Assembly (NCBI GenBank): GCA_045539925.1
Contig: JAZQGH010000136.1
Coordinates: forward strand, 1-20,278
Length of the DNA: 20,278 bases
Source of the DNA: SFWF01 sp045539925
GTDB lineage: Bacteria; Bacillota; Clostridia; Oscillospirales; Acutalibacteraceae
Direction of reading: 5' to 3'
Made by a program: the position numbers and the translations under genes. Positions 13,805 through 20,170 of this stretch are shown here, one piece after another; position 1 is the first letter of the stretch, and each line of letters starts with the position of its first letter. The notes under the pieces were generated by a model that had not been told where the DNA came from, ran no database searches, and saw only the letters and a program-made list of their open reading frames with translations.

Positions 13805-15178
13805 TTATTTTAAAGCCTTGTTTTTCCACTTTCCGCGGGAATAAAATACCGCCGTAAGAATTGCGCCTATGCACCAAGAAGCAAGTAAGGATATCTGTAT
13901 ACATTCCTGTCTGCCAAAGGGCAACTCTTCTGTGCGTGTAAGGAAGGATATTCCGTATGCTATCGGAACACGCACACACACCGTAGTGATGAGGGATATC
14001 CACATAGGCGTCATAGTATCGCCAGCCCCTCTCATAATACCCGAAAGGCTTTGTGTTACTGCAACGGCAATATAACCCGCAGCCAGTATGGTCATAAGAC
14101 GATAGCTGAGCTCTACAAGCTCGTTAGTTTCGGAAAAGATTCCCATAAGATACTTACCGAAAACAAGAATAGCAAGTGTTATTGCCGTAGCACAGCCTAC
14201 CGCCATAACAGTACCCTGTTTTGCTCCTTTTACCACGCGGTCATAAAGACCTGCGCCCACGTTTTGTCCTGAATATGTAGTAAGTGCCATTCCAAAGGAA
14301 AAGTTGGGCATCATCGCAAAGCCGTCTACTCGCATAATAACAACATTTGCCGCAATGAACATCTCACCGAAGGAATTTGTAAGGGACTGAACAATTATCA
14401 TTGCCGAAGAGAATATTGCCTGAGTAAGTCCTGAAGGGATACCGAGTTTAACGATGGTTTTAATATGATTTGCTTTCGGTTTTAAATACTTTACTCCAAA
14501 ATCGAAGCTTTCGGTCATACGGGAAAGCCTTATTCCGCAAAGAAATGACGATATCATCTGCGCAATTACCGTAGCAAGTGCCACGCCTCCCACACCCATC
14601 TGAACATAGGCTACGAAAAATATGTCGAGTGCGATATTTAAAACTGTTGCAATAAGAAGATAAACCAGTGCCGATGCAGAATCGCCAAGTCCTCTGAGAA
14701 TTCCGCTTAGAATGTTATAGTAAGCCAGTCCCGCGATCCCTACTAAGGATATAATTAGATAGTTTGCGCAACCGTCGATTATTGTCTCAGGGGTATTGAG
14801 CATAACGAGCATTGGACGAATAATAGGCAGACCCACAGCAATAAGCACTACACAGCAAATGGCTGTAGCGGTCAGGCAGTTACCTATGGTATAGGAAAGG
14901 CTTTCTCGGTTTTTTGCACCGAAATACTGGGAAACCATTATTCCCGCGCCTGCAGATATACCAATAAAAAGCACCAAAAGCAGATTGATTATTGGGGCTG
15001 CGCTTCCAACCGCTGCCAGAGCATTATCGCCGATATATCTTCCTACAACTATACTGTCTACGGTGCTGTAAAGCTGTTGAGCAATATTTCCTATAAGCAT
15101 AGGAAAGGTAAAAATAAGAATGTTTTTCCAAGGTGAGCCTACCGTCATATCGATAGGAGCAAAAAGTTTTTTTAACAA
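13805..15178 (-). CDS. MATE family efflux transporter
   Basis: A 457-residue, 12-helix multidrug/toxin extrusion protein that exports cationic or other small compounds using a sodium or proton gradient. The family start is visible (TFPMLIGNIAQQLYSTVDSIVVGRYIGDNALAAVGSAAP). The second half repeats the fold (LGIPSGLTQAIFSSAMIIVQ, then FAMMPNFSFGMALTTYSGQNVGAG). A TTG at 15178 with AAAGGG upstream is the likely start; the protein begins LKKLFAPIDMTVGSPWKN. It starts 22 bases after prsW and ends 87 bases before the small unknown gene, so it may link the protease genes and the CARF/RyR genes in one transcript. Substrate unknown. Confidence 0.92.
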   Translation of the reverse strand: MLKKLFAPIDMTVGSPWKNILIFTFPMLIGNIAQQLYSTVDSIVVGRYIGDNALAAVGSAAPIINLLLVLFIGISAGAGIMVSQYFGAKNRESLSYTIGNCLTATAICCVVLIAVGLPIIRPMLVMLNTPETIIDGCANYLIISLVGIAGLAYYNILSGILRGLGDSASALVYLLIATVLNIALDIFFVAYVQMGVGGVALATVIAQMISSFLCGIRLSRMTESFDFGVKYLKPKANHIKTIVKLGIPSGLTQAIFSSAMIIVQSLTNSFGEMFIAANVVIMRVDGFAMMPNFSFGMALTTYSGQNVGAGLYDRVVKGAKQGTVMAVGCATAITLAILVFGKYLMGIFSETNELVELSYRLMTILAAGYIAVAVTQSLSGIMRGAGDTMTPMWISLITTVCVRVPIAYGISFLTRTEELPFGRQECIQISLLASWCIGAILTAVFYSRGKWKNKALK

Positions 15179-15200
15179 AACAATCCCTTTCTGTTGTTAA

Positions 15201-16076
15201 TTACAACTGTTCTTCGCAAGATTCTCCACCGAAAAAGTGGGAAAACTGCGAATATTTTGCGGTGAGAATTCTATTTGCGTATGTATTATCGGATGTATCG
15301 TATTTCGACATTTTGCGAATTTTAGCAAAACAGTAAATATACAGAAAAATAAGAAATCCGTAAAATATACCTTCTGCCACAGAGGAGTCTGCTGTGCAGG
15401 AATAATCGTACAGGCCGTGTGCAAGCACAGGCATAAGCAGACTGAGTAATAAAAACCGTTTTTCGGGAAGCTGTGCACCTTTTGACGGAATAAGTGACAG
15501 GCGTTTTAGCTCTGTTTCTTTGCTACGCGCCTTTCCGTAGGTATGATACATACTGTAGCAATAGCCCATTATAACGGCAAAGAAGGTGTGGGCAGGTACC
15601 GCTGTAACGGCACGAAGCACCGCGGTTTCGAACCCATAATCCAGTACATAGAAAACATTTTCAAGTGCAGCGAAGCCTAAGGAAACAAAAACTGCGTATA
15701 CGATACCGTCGAACAAACTGTTAAAATTCTTGTTTTTTCTTGTGAAGAAGAGCATTACTATCCATTTGAGCGCTTCTTCCACAAGGGCTACTCCAATAAA
15801 ATATTTAACTGCATTATAAATTTTGAAGGTGCTGACCGACAGCACGTAATTTCCGTCTTCTAATACGGCGTACGGTATAAAGGCGTTGTCGATAATATCG
15901 AACATAAAACCCTCAAGCTTTGCAGCAGGAAAACAGATAAGCGCACCGAAAAGGAGTAGTGTCAGCAAAAGCCCTATCGGTTCTTTTTCTGCCCTATCAT
16001 TTTTGAAAACATAAACACCGAGGACTATTGCAGGCAATATTGCCGCGGCTGTCAAAAATATTTCGTTTATTTCCAT
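15201..16076 (-). CDS. PrsW-family glutamic intramembrane protease
   Basis: A 291-residue polytopic membrane protein of the PrsW family. Conserved motifs in helices are ALVEEALKW (Glu100-Glu101), FAALENVFYV (Glu139), PAHTFFAVIMGY (His163) and LAHGLYDY (His220), the full set expected of the active site. In Bacillus subtilis PrsW makes the first cut in the anti-sigma factor RsiW under envelope stress; this homologue could likewise sense a membrane signal and cut a partner. No anti-sigma gene is next to it. It starts 6 bases after the TerB-like gene, and 22 bases separate it from the MATE gene. The cytosolic C-terminal tail (about 252-291) is family-variable. Confidence 0.9.
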   Translation of the reverse strand: MEINEIFLTAAAILPAIVLGVYVFKNDRAEKEPIGLLLTLLLFGALICFPAAKLEGFMFDIIDNAFIPYAVLEDGNYVLSVSTFKIYNAVKYFIGVALVEEALKWIVMLFFTRKNKNFNSLFDGIVYAVFVSLGFAALENVFYVLDYGFETAVLRAVTAVPAHTFFAVIMGYCYSMYHTYGKARSKETELKRLSLIPSKGAQLPEKRFLLLSLLMPVLAHGLYDYSCTADSSVAEGIFYGFLIFLYIYCFAKIRKMSKYDTSDNTYANRILTAKYSQFSHFFGGESCEEQL

Positions 16077-16082
16077 AACTAC

Positions 16083-16544
16083 TTATCGGCAAAGGGCTTT
16101 GAGCCTTTTGACCTCTCGGGTTTCTTCCTCGGTGATTACACCGTCGCTTTCGATAATAATATCACAAATGAGGCTCAGCAGTTCTTTATAAGCGTCAGCA
16201 AGTTCCGAATTCAATTTTCTGAGAAGCGCTACTGCGTTAGAAAAGCTTTCGTCAAAGGCGTGACCAATATCATCCTTACAGCTGTTGTAAACCTCTTTAA
16301 GCTCGGCTAAAGAATAGTGAAAATCAAAATTGCGGTTTAAATAATCCACCTCTTTTGAGGTTATCTTTCCGTCTGCCGCAATAAGTCGTATCACTACACT
16401 TGCAAGGTCATTTGCGTAAAATACATCCATTTCTCCGAGAGTGCTTTTATCCCATTTGTCTAAATCCTCCAGAGAATCGCAGCCATTTCTGAATTCCTCA
16501 TATTTAAGTTTAAAACTTTCTGTGGAGATAGCAAGTTTATCCAT
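16083..16544 (-). CDS. TerB-like helical protein with two acidic metal-binding-like motifs
   Basis: A 153-residue all-helical soluble protein. Two similar segments, LIAADGKITSKEVDYL (54-69) and IIIESDGVITEEETREV (129-145), match the repeated DG-I-EE signature of the TerB/TerB-like (tellurite resistance, DUF533-like) fold, which can bind divalent metal. TerB domains are found in stress and conflict systems at the inner face of the membrane. It lies between a metallopeptidase gene (30-base gap) and prsW (6-base gap), suggesting a shared job. The exact role is unknown; the fold call is from motif pattern only. Confidence 0.7.
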   Translation of the reverse strand: MDKLAISTESFKLKYEEFRNGCDSLEDLDKWDKSTLGEMDVFYANDLASVVIRLIAADGKITSKEVDYLNRNFDFHYSLAELKEVYNSCKDDIGHAFDESFSNAVALLRKLNSELADAYKELLSLICDIIIESDGVITEEETREVKRLKALCR

Positions 16545-16574
16545 AATTTTACCTTCCTTTAATATGTTTTATAT

Positions 16575-17699
16575 TTAATTTCCTTTTCCAAGTGCTTCGG
16601 AAATTTCACCCTTGATTTTTGATGGCTGAAAATGCTGAAAACGGTTTTTACTAAACGCCAGAACTACCATTTCAATATCGTTGTTACTGACCGGAGCGTG
16701 GTGGTCGCACATTACAAGATTGTAAAAACGGTCGTATATGCGGTAATTGTCGATTTCTGCATATTTGCCTTGTTCTACACCATCAAGTCGGTCGTCGGGA
16801 GACCAGTAAAGGTCTCCAAGGCCTAAAATATGACCAAATTCGTGCTTGGCAACATGTTTTATTTCCTCGTAGTCGTCAAACCGATTGTTCTCGCTATGCA
16901 AAAATATTGCTTTTCGGGTTTTTACCGACCATTTTGTCACTCCGATTCCTGCTGCAGAGCGTTTACTCTGAAAATATTTTGAAGCGCGGTCGGTCAATGT
17001 TTTGTTCCCGAATTTTCCCCATATGTTCAGTACATCTCGGCGCATATCCTCGGTTATGGGCAGAATAAAAACGTTATCAAAGCATCTCGGCTCCTCTGTA
17101 ACCTCGACCTGAACACGCAGTTTTTGTCCGCCAAACACCTCATAATCTCCGCTCCACAAACAAAATCCGTTGCAAACGGCATTTTTAAGCTTTTCCTCGT
17201 CGCAGTGCATCTCTTCAAAAAGCAGCCAACTGAGATTAGTGCTTATTCTAAGTATATTTTCCCCGTTTTCGTATGTAAGGGTTGCATCAACAGGGGTCAT
17301 TACGCCTTTGCGGTCTATCCTTATCCTTTTTCCTTTAAAATCGGTAAGGGGGCCGTTTACTGTACCCGAAATTTTATTTCTTACATTTATTTGATACCTC
17401 ATCTGACAATACCTGTTAAGATATGCCCTTGCCTGAGTGTTTCCTCTTCTTGCCGAGCCGCAGAGCAGTTCCAACGCTAAATCTGTGGGATTATTGTTTC
17501 TGACCTTTACCAATCCGTCAAGAATCAATCTGCCCATAATAAAACTTGCTTCGGCATCACAGAGTGTAACAGCGCGGTTTAAGAGCTTTATTCCAAGCTC
17601 TTTATCAGACGGTGAAACATTTATGCTGAAAATGCGCAGTTTTGCCTCTTCTCTACAGGCGACAGGATCATTTTTTATTGCATCAAAAAAACTGTTCAT
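16575..17699 (-). CDS. Cytosolic metzincin-like metallopeptidase with N-terminal Sel1-like repeats
   Basis: A 374-residue protein with no signal peptide. Residues about 33-98 look like Sel1/TPR-type helical repeats (EASFIMGRLILDG, then ALELLCGSARRGNTQARAYL). The C-terminal part carries HEFGHILGLGD (286-296), which fits the metzincin zinc motif HExxHxxGxxD, followed by a candidate Met-turn LVMCDHH (Met330) and NNDIEMVVLAFS, as in matrixin-like enzymes. A basic, beta-rich middle region (105-265) has no recognised family. Metzincins are mostly secreted, so a leaderless one beside PrsW and TerB is unusual and may be an intracellular effector. The ATG at 17699, not the adjacent TTG at 17702, is preferred, with AAGGAA upstream. 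First gene of the long operon. Confidence 0.75.
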   Translation of the reverse strand: MNSFFDAIKNDPVACREEAKLRIFSINVSPSDKELGIKLLNRAVTLCDAEASFIMGRLILDGLVKVRNNNPTDLALELLCGSARRGNTQARAYLNRYCQMRYQINVRNKISGTVNGPLTDFKGKRIRIDRKGVMTPVDATLTYENGENILRISTNLSWLLFEEMHCDEEKLKNAVCNGFCLWSGDYEVFGGQKLRVQVEVTEEPRCFDNVFILPITEDMRRDVLNIWGKFGNKTLTDRASKYFQSKRSAAGIGVTKWSVKTRKAIFLHSENNRFDDYEEIKHVAKHEFGHILGLGDLYWSPDDRLDGVEQGKYAEIDNYRIYDRFYNLVMCDHHAPVSNNDIEMVVLAFSKNRFQHFQPSKIKGEISEALGKGN

Positions 17700-17730
17700 C
17701 AAATTTATTCCTTAAGCTTATATTTATGTT

Positions 17731-17759
17731 ATTATAACACACAATGAGACAGTATACAA
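17731..17759 (-). promoter_or_regulatory. Likely promoter of the accessory operon
   Basis: Minus strand: TTGTAT (17754-17759), 17-base spacer, perfect TATAAT (17731-17736), 31 bases before the metallopeptidase start. The -35 is poor (3 of 6), so an activator may be needed. The divergent HTH gene lies just beyond. Confidence 0.6.
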
Positions 17760-17830
17760 GAAAACACGACAAGAAAATGTAAAATATATTGGGTGTAAGC
17801 CCACATTGTTTGCGCGAAGCTGGGCACCGT

Positions 17831-17844
17831 TTGCCGTATGGCAA
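17831..17844. repeat. Small hairpin ahead of the HTH gene
   Basis: TTGCC, loop GTAT, GGCAA. Other short dyads lie nearby (around 17791-17802). It may be a fragment of a hairpin array like those further right, or an operator-type structure in the HTH leader. Confidence 0.35.
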
Positions 17845-17880
17845 CCTCGTTTTGTGTACGATAAAGAGGAATGAAAAAAT

Positions 17881-18081
17881 ATGATTTCCTATGATAGATT
17901 ATGGCAAACCATGAAAGAAAAAGGCATTACTCAATACACACTTATTAAAAATCACCATATCAGCCCTGCACAAATCACAAGATTAAAGCGAAACGAAAGC
18001 GTAAGCACACATACAATAGAAATGTTCTGCAAAATTTTAAAATGCAATGTCGAAGATATAATGCAATATATAGAAGATTAA
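17881..18081 (+). CDS. Cro/C1-type (XRE) helix-turn-helix regulator
   Basis: A 66-residue protein that is one Cro/C1-type DNA-binding domain (HTH_26-like). The five helices are visible: YDRLWQTMKEKGITQYTLIK, then HHISPAQITRLKRNES (recognition region), then THTIEMFCKILKCNVEDIMQYIED. Size and sequence fit the small stand-alone regulators common in Clostridia, which probably bind as dimers. AGAGGA lies 9 bases before the ATG, and a terminator follows the stop directly. It is divergent from the metallopeptidase operon and shares its upstream region, so it could regulate that operon; this is inference. Confidence 0.88.
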   Translation: MISYDRLWQTMKEKGITQYTLIKNHHISPAQITRLKRNESVSTHTIEMFCKILKCNVEDIMQYIED

Positions 18082-18109
18082 AAAGCCGTGAAAATTCACG
18101 GCTTTTTTT
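18081..18109 (+). terminator. Terminator of the HTH gene
   Basis: AAAAGCCGTG and CACGGCTTTT pair around a short AT-rich loop, followed by a T-run, overlapping the HTH stop codon. Confidence 0.88.
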
Positions 18110-18124
18110 AGCATAAAAGTGGTG

Positions 18125-18309
18125 TAGGCGCAAGATATTAGTGATATTCTGTGCTTCGCACAGAGTGATATTATGCCTTGCGGCATAGTGATATTTTTGC
18201 CGTTGGCAAAAGTGATATTATATTCGCCTATTAACTGCACGAAGTGCAATATCGCTTGCGAAGCAAATATAACTGAGCGAAGCTCAATATAACTCGCCGA
18301 AGGCGAATG
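18125..18309. repeat. Hairpin array 1 (seven short stems with a flipping linker)
   Basis: Seven stem-loops with 3-4-base loops (GAA, TTC, GTT, GCG or TTGC): 18149-18163, 18173-18186, 18195-18211, 18236-18248, 18254-18264, 18274-18286 and 18294-18306. The first three are separated by AGTGATATT. The last ones are separated by AATATAACT, one base away from the reverse complement of that linker (AATATCACT). TAGGCG (18125-18130) also pairs with CGCCTA (18225-18230), enclosing the first three. No protein reading makes sense of it. It lies between the HTH and acetyltransferase genes, which converge on it. Confidence 0.8.
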
Positions 18310-18369
18310 AAAAAACTCCTTGAGAAATCTCAAGGAGTTTTTTCTGGGCTCATAGGATAAAAATGCAAC
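18310..18369. repeat. Terminator-plus-tail repeat, copy 1
   Basis: A 16-bp stem AAAAAACTCCTTGAGA (18310-18325) / TCTCAAGGAGTTTTTT (18328-18343), then a tail GGGCTCATAGGATAAAAATG plus CAAC ending at 18369. The same tail with small changes recurs at 19839-19862 and 20075-20100. The hairpin can terminate both convergent neighbours; the tail runs to within 2 bases of the acetyltransferase stop. Confidence 0.8.
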
Positions 18370-18370
18370 C

Positions 18371-19117
18371 TTATGAAAATTCGTCAACAATGATAGACTT
18401 GGAATATAACGGATGTATTTGAATGGTGCCGTCATAACTGTAGCCAACACAATGACCATCCTCAGAAAAAAGCATTCCACAGCGTTCACGAGTATATAGA
18501 AGTGCGCCCTCTATTCCTTTACCGAACTCAAGCCCCATATCCTTATATGTAAATTTCAAAAGACAATCAATTTCGTGTCTGTAATTGATGCTTGCCCTTC
18601 TGTGATACAATATATCGGATGCCTTATAATAAGTTTGATGGAATTCTCGGAATGTATCGGGACTATTTCCAATCGGCATATATAACGGTCCTCGGTCGGC
18701 ATCCTCCATAGCGGTCACGAATCCAAAACGGCTGTATAGCTCTGTAAGCTCTTTGGTGCCCGCAGAGCAAAGAAAGCAAAGCGGAGGATTGGAAACCGTT
18801 TGAAAATCTTCATACCAAAAACGCAACAGCTTTCCTCCAATGCCTTTTCCTCGAAATTGTGGGTCTGTATAAAAGTTCCCCCAATTGCCGATTGCATCAG
18901 AATGCTTTCCCCATCCTGCCCAATGTCTGCTTGCCGCTTTACCGTCTTCATGCGCAACATAGTACCGATCGTTGCATTCATTTGACACCGCGCCGCTGAT
19001 CCTATAGCGTATCATGTCTGCATATGATTTATCATTATCAAAATCCTTCATCATTTCAAATAAAGCTTCATATGCCTCATTTTTAGACTCTCCGGGAATA
19101 TATTTTTCAAAAACCAT
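18371..19117 (-). CDS. GNAT family N-acetyltransferase
   Basis: A 248-residue protein with a GNAT core. The acetyl-CoA-binding motif A is visible as NFYTDPQFRGKGIGGKLLRFW (81-101), with the pyrophosphate loop QFRGKGIG. A following strand and helix (PPLCFLCSAGTKELTELYSRFGFV) match motif B. The C-terminal 90 residues (after about 150) are not a standard GNAT core and may be a second, degenerate acetyltransferase-like or substrate domain. Substrate unknown; drug, amino-acid or peptide N-acetylation are all possible. TGAGGAG precedes the ATG. It is monocistronic, with a near-consensus promoter about 90 bases upstream beside an insertion-sequence remnant. Confidence 0.85.
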   Translation of the reverse strand: MVFEKYIPGESKNEAYEALFEMMKDFDNDKSYADMIRYRISGAVSNECNDRYYVAHEDGKAASRHWAGWGKHSDAIGNWGNFYTDPQFRGKGIGGKLLRFWYEDFQTVSNPPLCFLCSAGTKELTELYSRFGFVTAMEDADRGPLYMPIGNSPDTFREFHQTYYKASDILYHRRASINYRHEIDCLLKFTYKDMGLEFGKGIEGALLYTRERCGMLFSEDGHCVGYSYDGTIQIHPLYSKSIIVDEFS

Positions 19118-19209
19118 AGCCGTTTTCTCCTCAAGTAATTTTTACTGAAAAGGAATGCTACAGATCCATAAAATTTTAAGATCCACTATTCATCTGCAAC
19201 GCCCCGTTA

Positions 19210-19238
19210 AATATAACATAAAAGCTTTTTCATGTCAA
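19210..19238 (-). promoter_or_regulatory. Sigma-A promoter of the acetyltransferase gene
   Basis: Minus strand: perfect TTGACA (19233-19238), 17-base spacer, TATATT (19210-19215). The roughly 85-base leader contains an AT-rich dyad. It sits right next to the transposase remnant. Confidence 0.82.
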
Positions 19239-19252
19239 TACAAGTATGTAAA

Positions 19253-19405
19253 ATCCATCATGACAACTTAGACAACGAATCATTTGGGGCAAATATGAAA
19301 CGTGAAGAATTGTATAGGCGGAATTATCAAACAGAACTCTTAAATGGCGTACATAATCATATAGCGTTCTACAATTCAAAAAGTAGCAAAAGCCTTGCGG
19401 CATAA
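19253..19405 (+). pseudogene. IS3-family transposase remnant (C-terminal piece)
   Basis: The frame reads HHDNLDNESFGANMKREELY, then RRNYQTELLNGVHNHIAFYN and SKSSKSLAA before a TAA. This follows the end of IS3-type OrfB transposases (pattern PYDNAVxESFFxxMKREELYRxNY, then a YIxFYNxxRPHxxL tail), including the catalytic-glutamate region DNESF. Everything upstream of about 19253 is missing and the RPH motif is lost, so it is a decayed fragment on the opposite strand to the transposase at the right edge. Confidence 0.65.
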
Positions 19406-19479
19406 GGGTTTATGGAAAAGAAAAACACTTCAAGCCGAACTTGAATGATTCGAATTTGAGGTACTATTCAACATTGAAC

Positions 19480-19798
19480 TGAACGACTCGTTTGCAGGCT
19501 TGCTGGCAAGGTCTGATTCCCCCACGGCGCACCGTAGACGCCAAAGCTTTCGACGTCGCGCAGTTCGAGTGCTTTTCTTTTTGCCCAACGCAATCTCTTC
19601 TTCATCCCCCTCGGGGGACGGCGAGAGGGGCACGGTATTGCCGGGGGAGTGGGCGGGCGGACGGGGAGGTTTGGTCCTTGTTGGACTTGAACCAGAACGA
19701 CTCGCTCACTTCGTTCGCTTGCAGATTGCAAGCAATCTGCCCCTATCCGCGCGTTGCGCTGAGGGGGAGTTGGTGGCAAGTCGAACAGGGGCAAAGGG
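19480..19798. other. GC-rich non-coding segment with an internal duplication
   Basis: About 320 bases clearly richer in G+C than the surroundings. GAACGACTCG occurs near both 19482 and 19695 and is followed in each case by TTGCAG-containing sequence. Small hairpins include GCAGATTGC/GCAATCTGC (19721-19740) and GCGAAC-type dyads. Long open frames run through it on both strands, but they overlap one another, have no ribosome sites and show low-complexity Arg/Ser/Pro translations, so I do not call a gene. It lies between the transposase remnant and terminator copy 2. Confidence 0.55.
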
Positions 19799-19800
19799 CA

Positions 19801-19862
19801 AAAAGAAAACCCGAGGCAATCGCCTCGGGCTTCTTTTTGAGCTCGTAGGACAAAAATGCAAC
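19801..19862. repeat. Terminator-plus-tail repeat, copy 2
   Basis: CCCGAGGC (19810-19817) / GCCTCGGG (19822-19829) with a T-run after it, then GAGCTCGTAGGACAAAAATG plus CAAC (19839-19862). It is the same tail as copies 1 and 3 with a different stem sequence. Confidence 0.8.
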
Positions 19863-20044
19863 TCGTAAAATCACGGCGAAGCCGTGTATGAAATCCGCAG
19901 CTTGTCTGCGGTATGGAATCAACACGAAGTGTTGAATGTAATCAATCCGAAGGAGAAATACACGCTGACGCGTGATGCCATACGCCTGCGGCGATTACAT
20001 ACTCGCTCACGCGAGATTACATACCAATCCTTCGGATTGGATAG
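19863..20044. repeat. Hairpin array 2 (seven short stems with a flipping linker)
   Basis: Stem-loops at 19872-19886 (CACGGC), 19895-19911 (CCGCAG), 19920-19934 (CAACAC), 19961-19974 (CACGC), 19983-19993 (CGCC), 20002-20015 (CTCGC) and 20024-20040 (CCAATCC), mostly with GAA/TTC/TGC/TCAC loops. Linkers on the left read GTATGGAAT and GAATGTAAT; those on the right read GATTACATAC, their reverse complement in type. The plan is the same as array 1, but both stems and linkers differ in sequence. Confidence 0.8.
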
Positions 20045-20100
20045 AAAAAAGCAAGTCTCTCGACTTGCTTTTTTCTGCGCTCGTAGTACAAAAATGCAAC
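20045..20100. repeat. Terminator-plus-tail repeat, copy 3
   Basis: AAAAAAGCAAGTC (20045-20057) / GACTTGCTTTTTT (20062-20074), then CTGCGCTCGTAGTACAAAAA plus TGCAAC (20075-20100). Directly abuts array 2 in the same relative position as copy 1 behind array 1. Confidence 0.8.
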
Positions 20101-20137
20101 AATATAAAAATGAAGATTTGCGAAGCAAATCAACCTC

Positions 20138-20170
20138 ACTGAAACTTGTCAAGAATTTCGGACAGATAAA
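20138..20170. mobile_element. Probable end of an IS3-family insertion sequence
   Basis: The sequence just outside the transposase stop, beginning TGAAACTTGTCAAG and including GGACAG, has the TG-start and position expected of an IS3-type terminal inverted repeat. The other end is outside the window, so the boundary is not proven. Confidence 0.4.

Noticed and set aside
18037..18489. 150-residue minus-strand reading frame overlapping the acetyltransferase end and hairpin array 1
   Set aside because: It runs through the hairpins and terminators, has no ribosome site, and overlaps a well-supported gene; it is a by-product of the repeat.
19672..19705. A possible tRNA 3' half on the minus strand (GTTCAAGTCC then GGACC)
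   Set aside because: The T stem has only about three pairs and no matching acceptor, D or anticodon arms can be found upstream.
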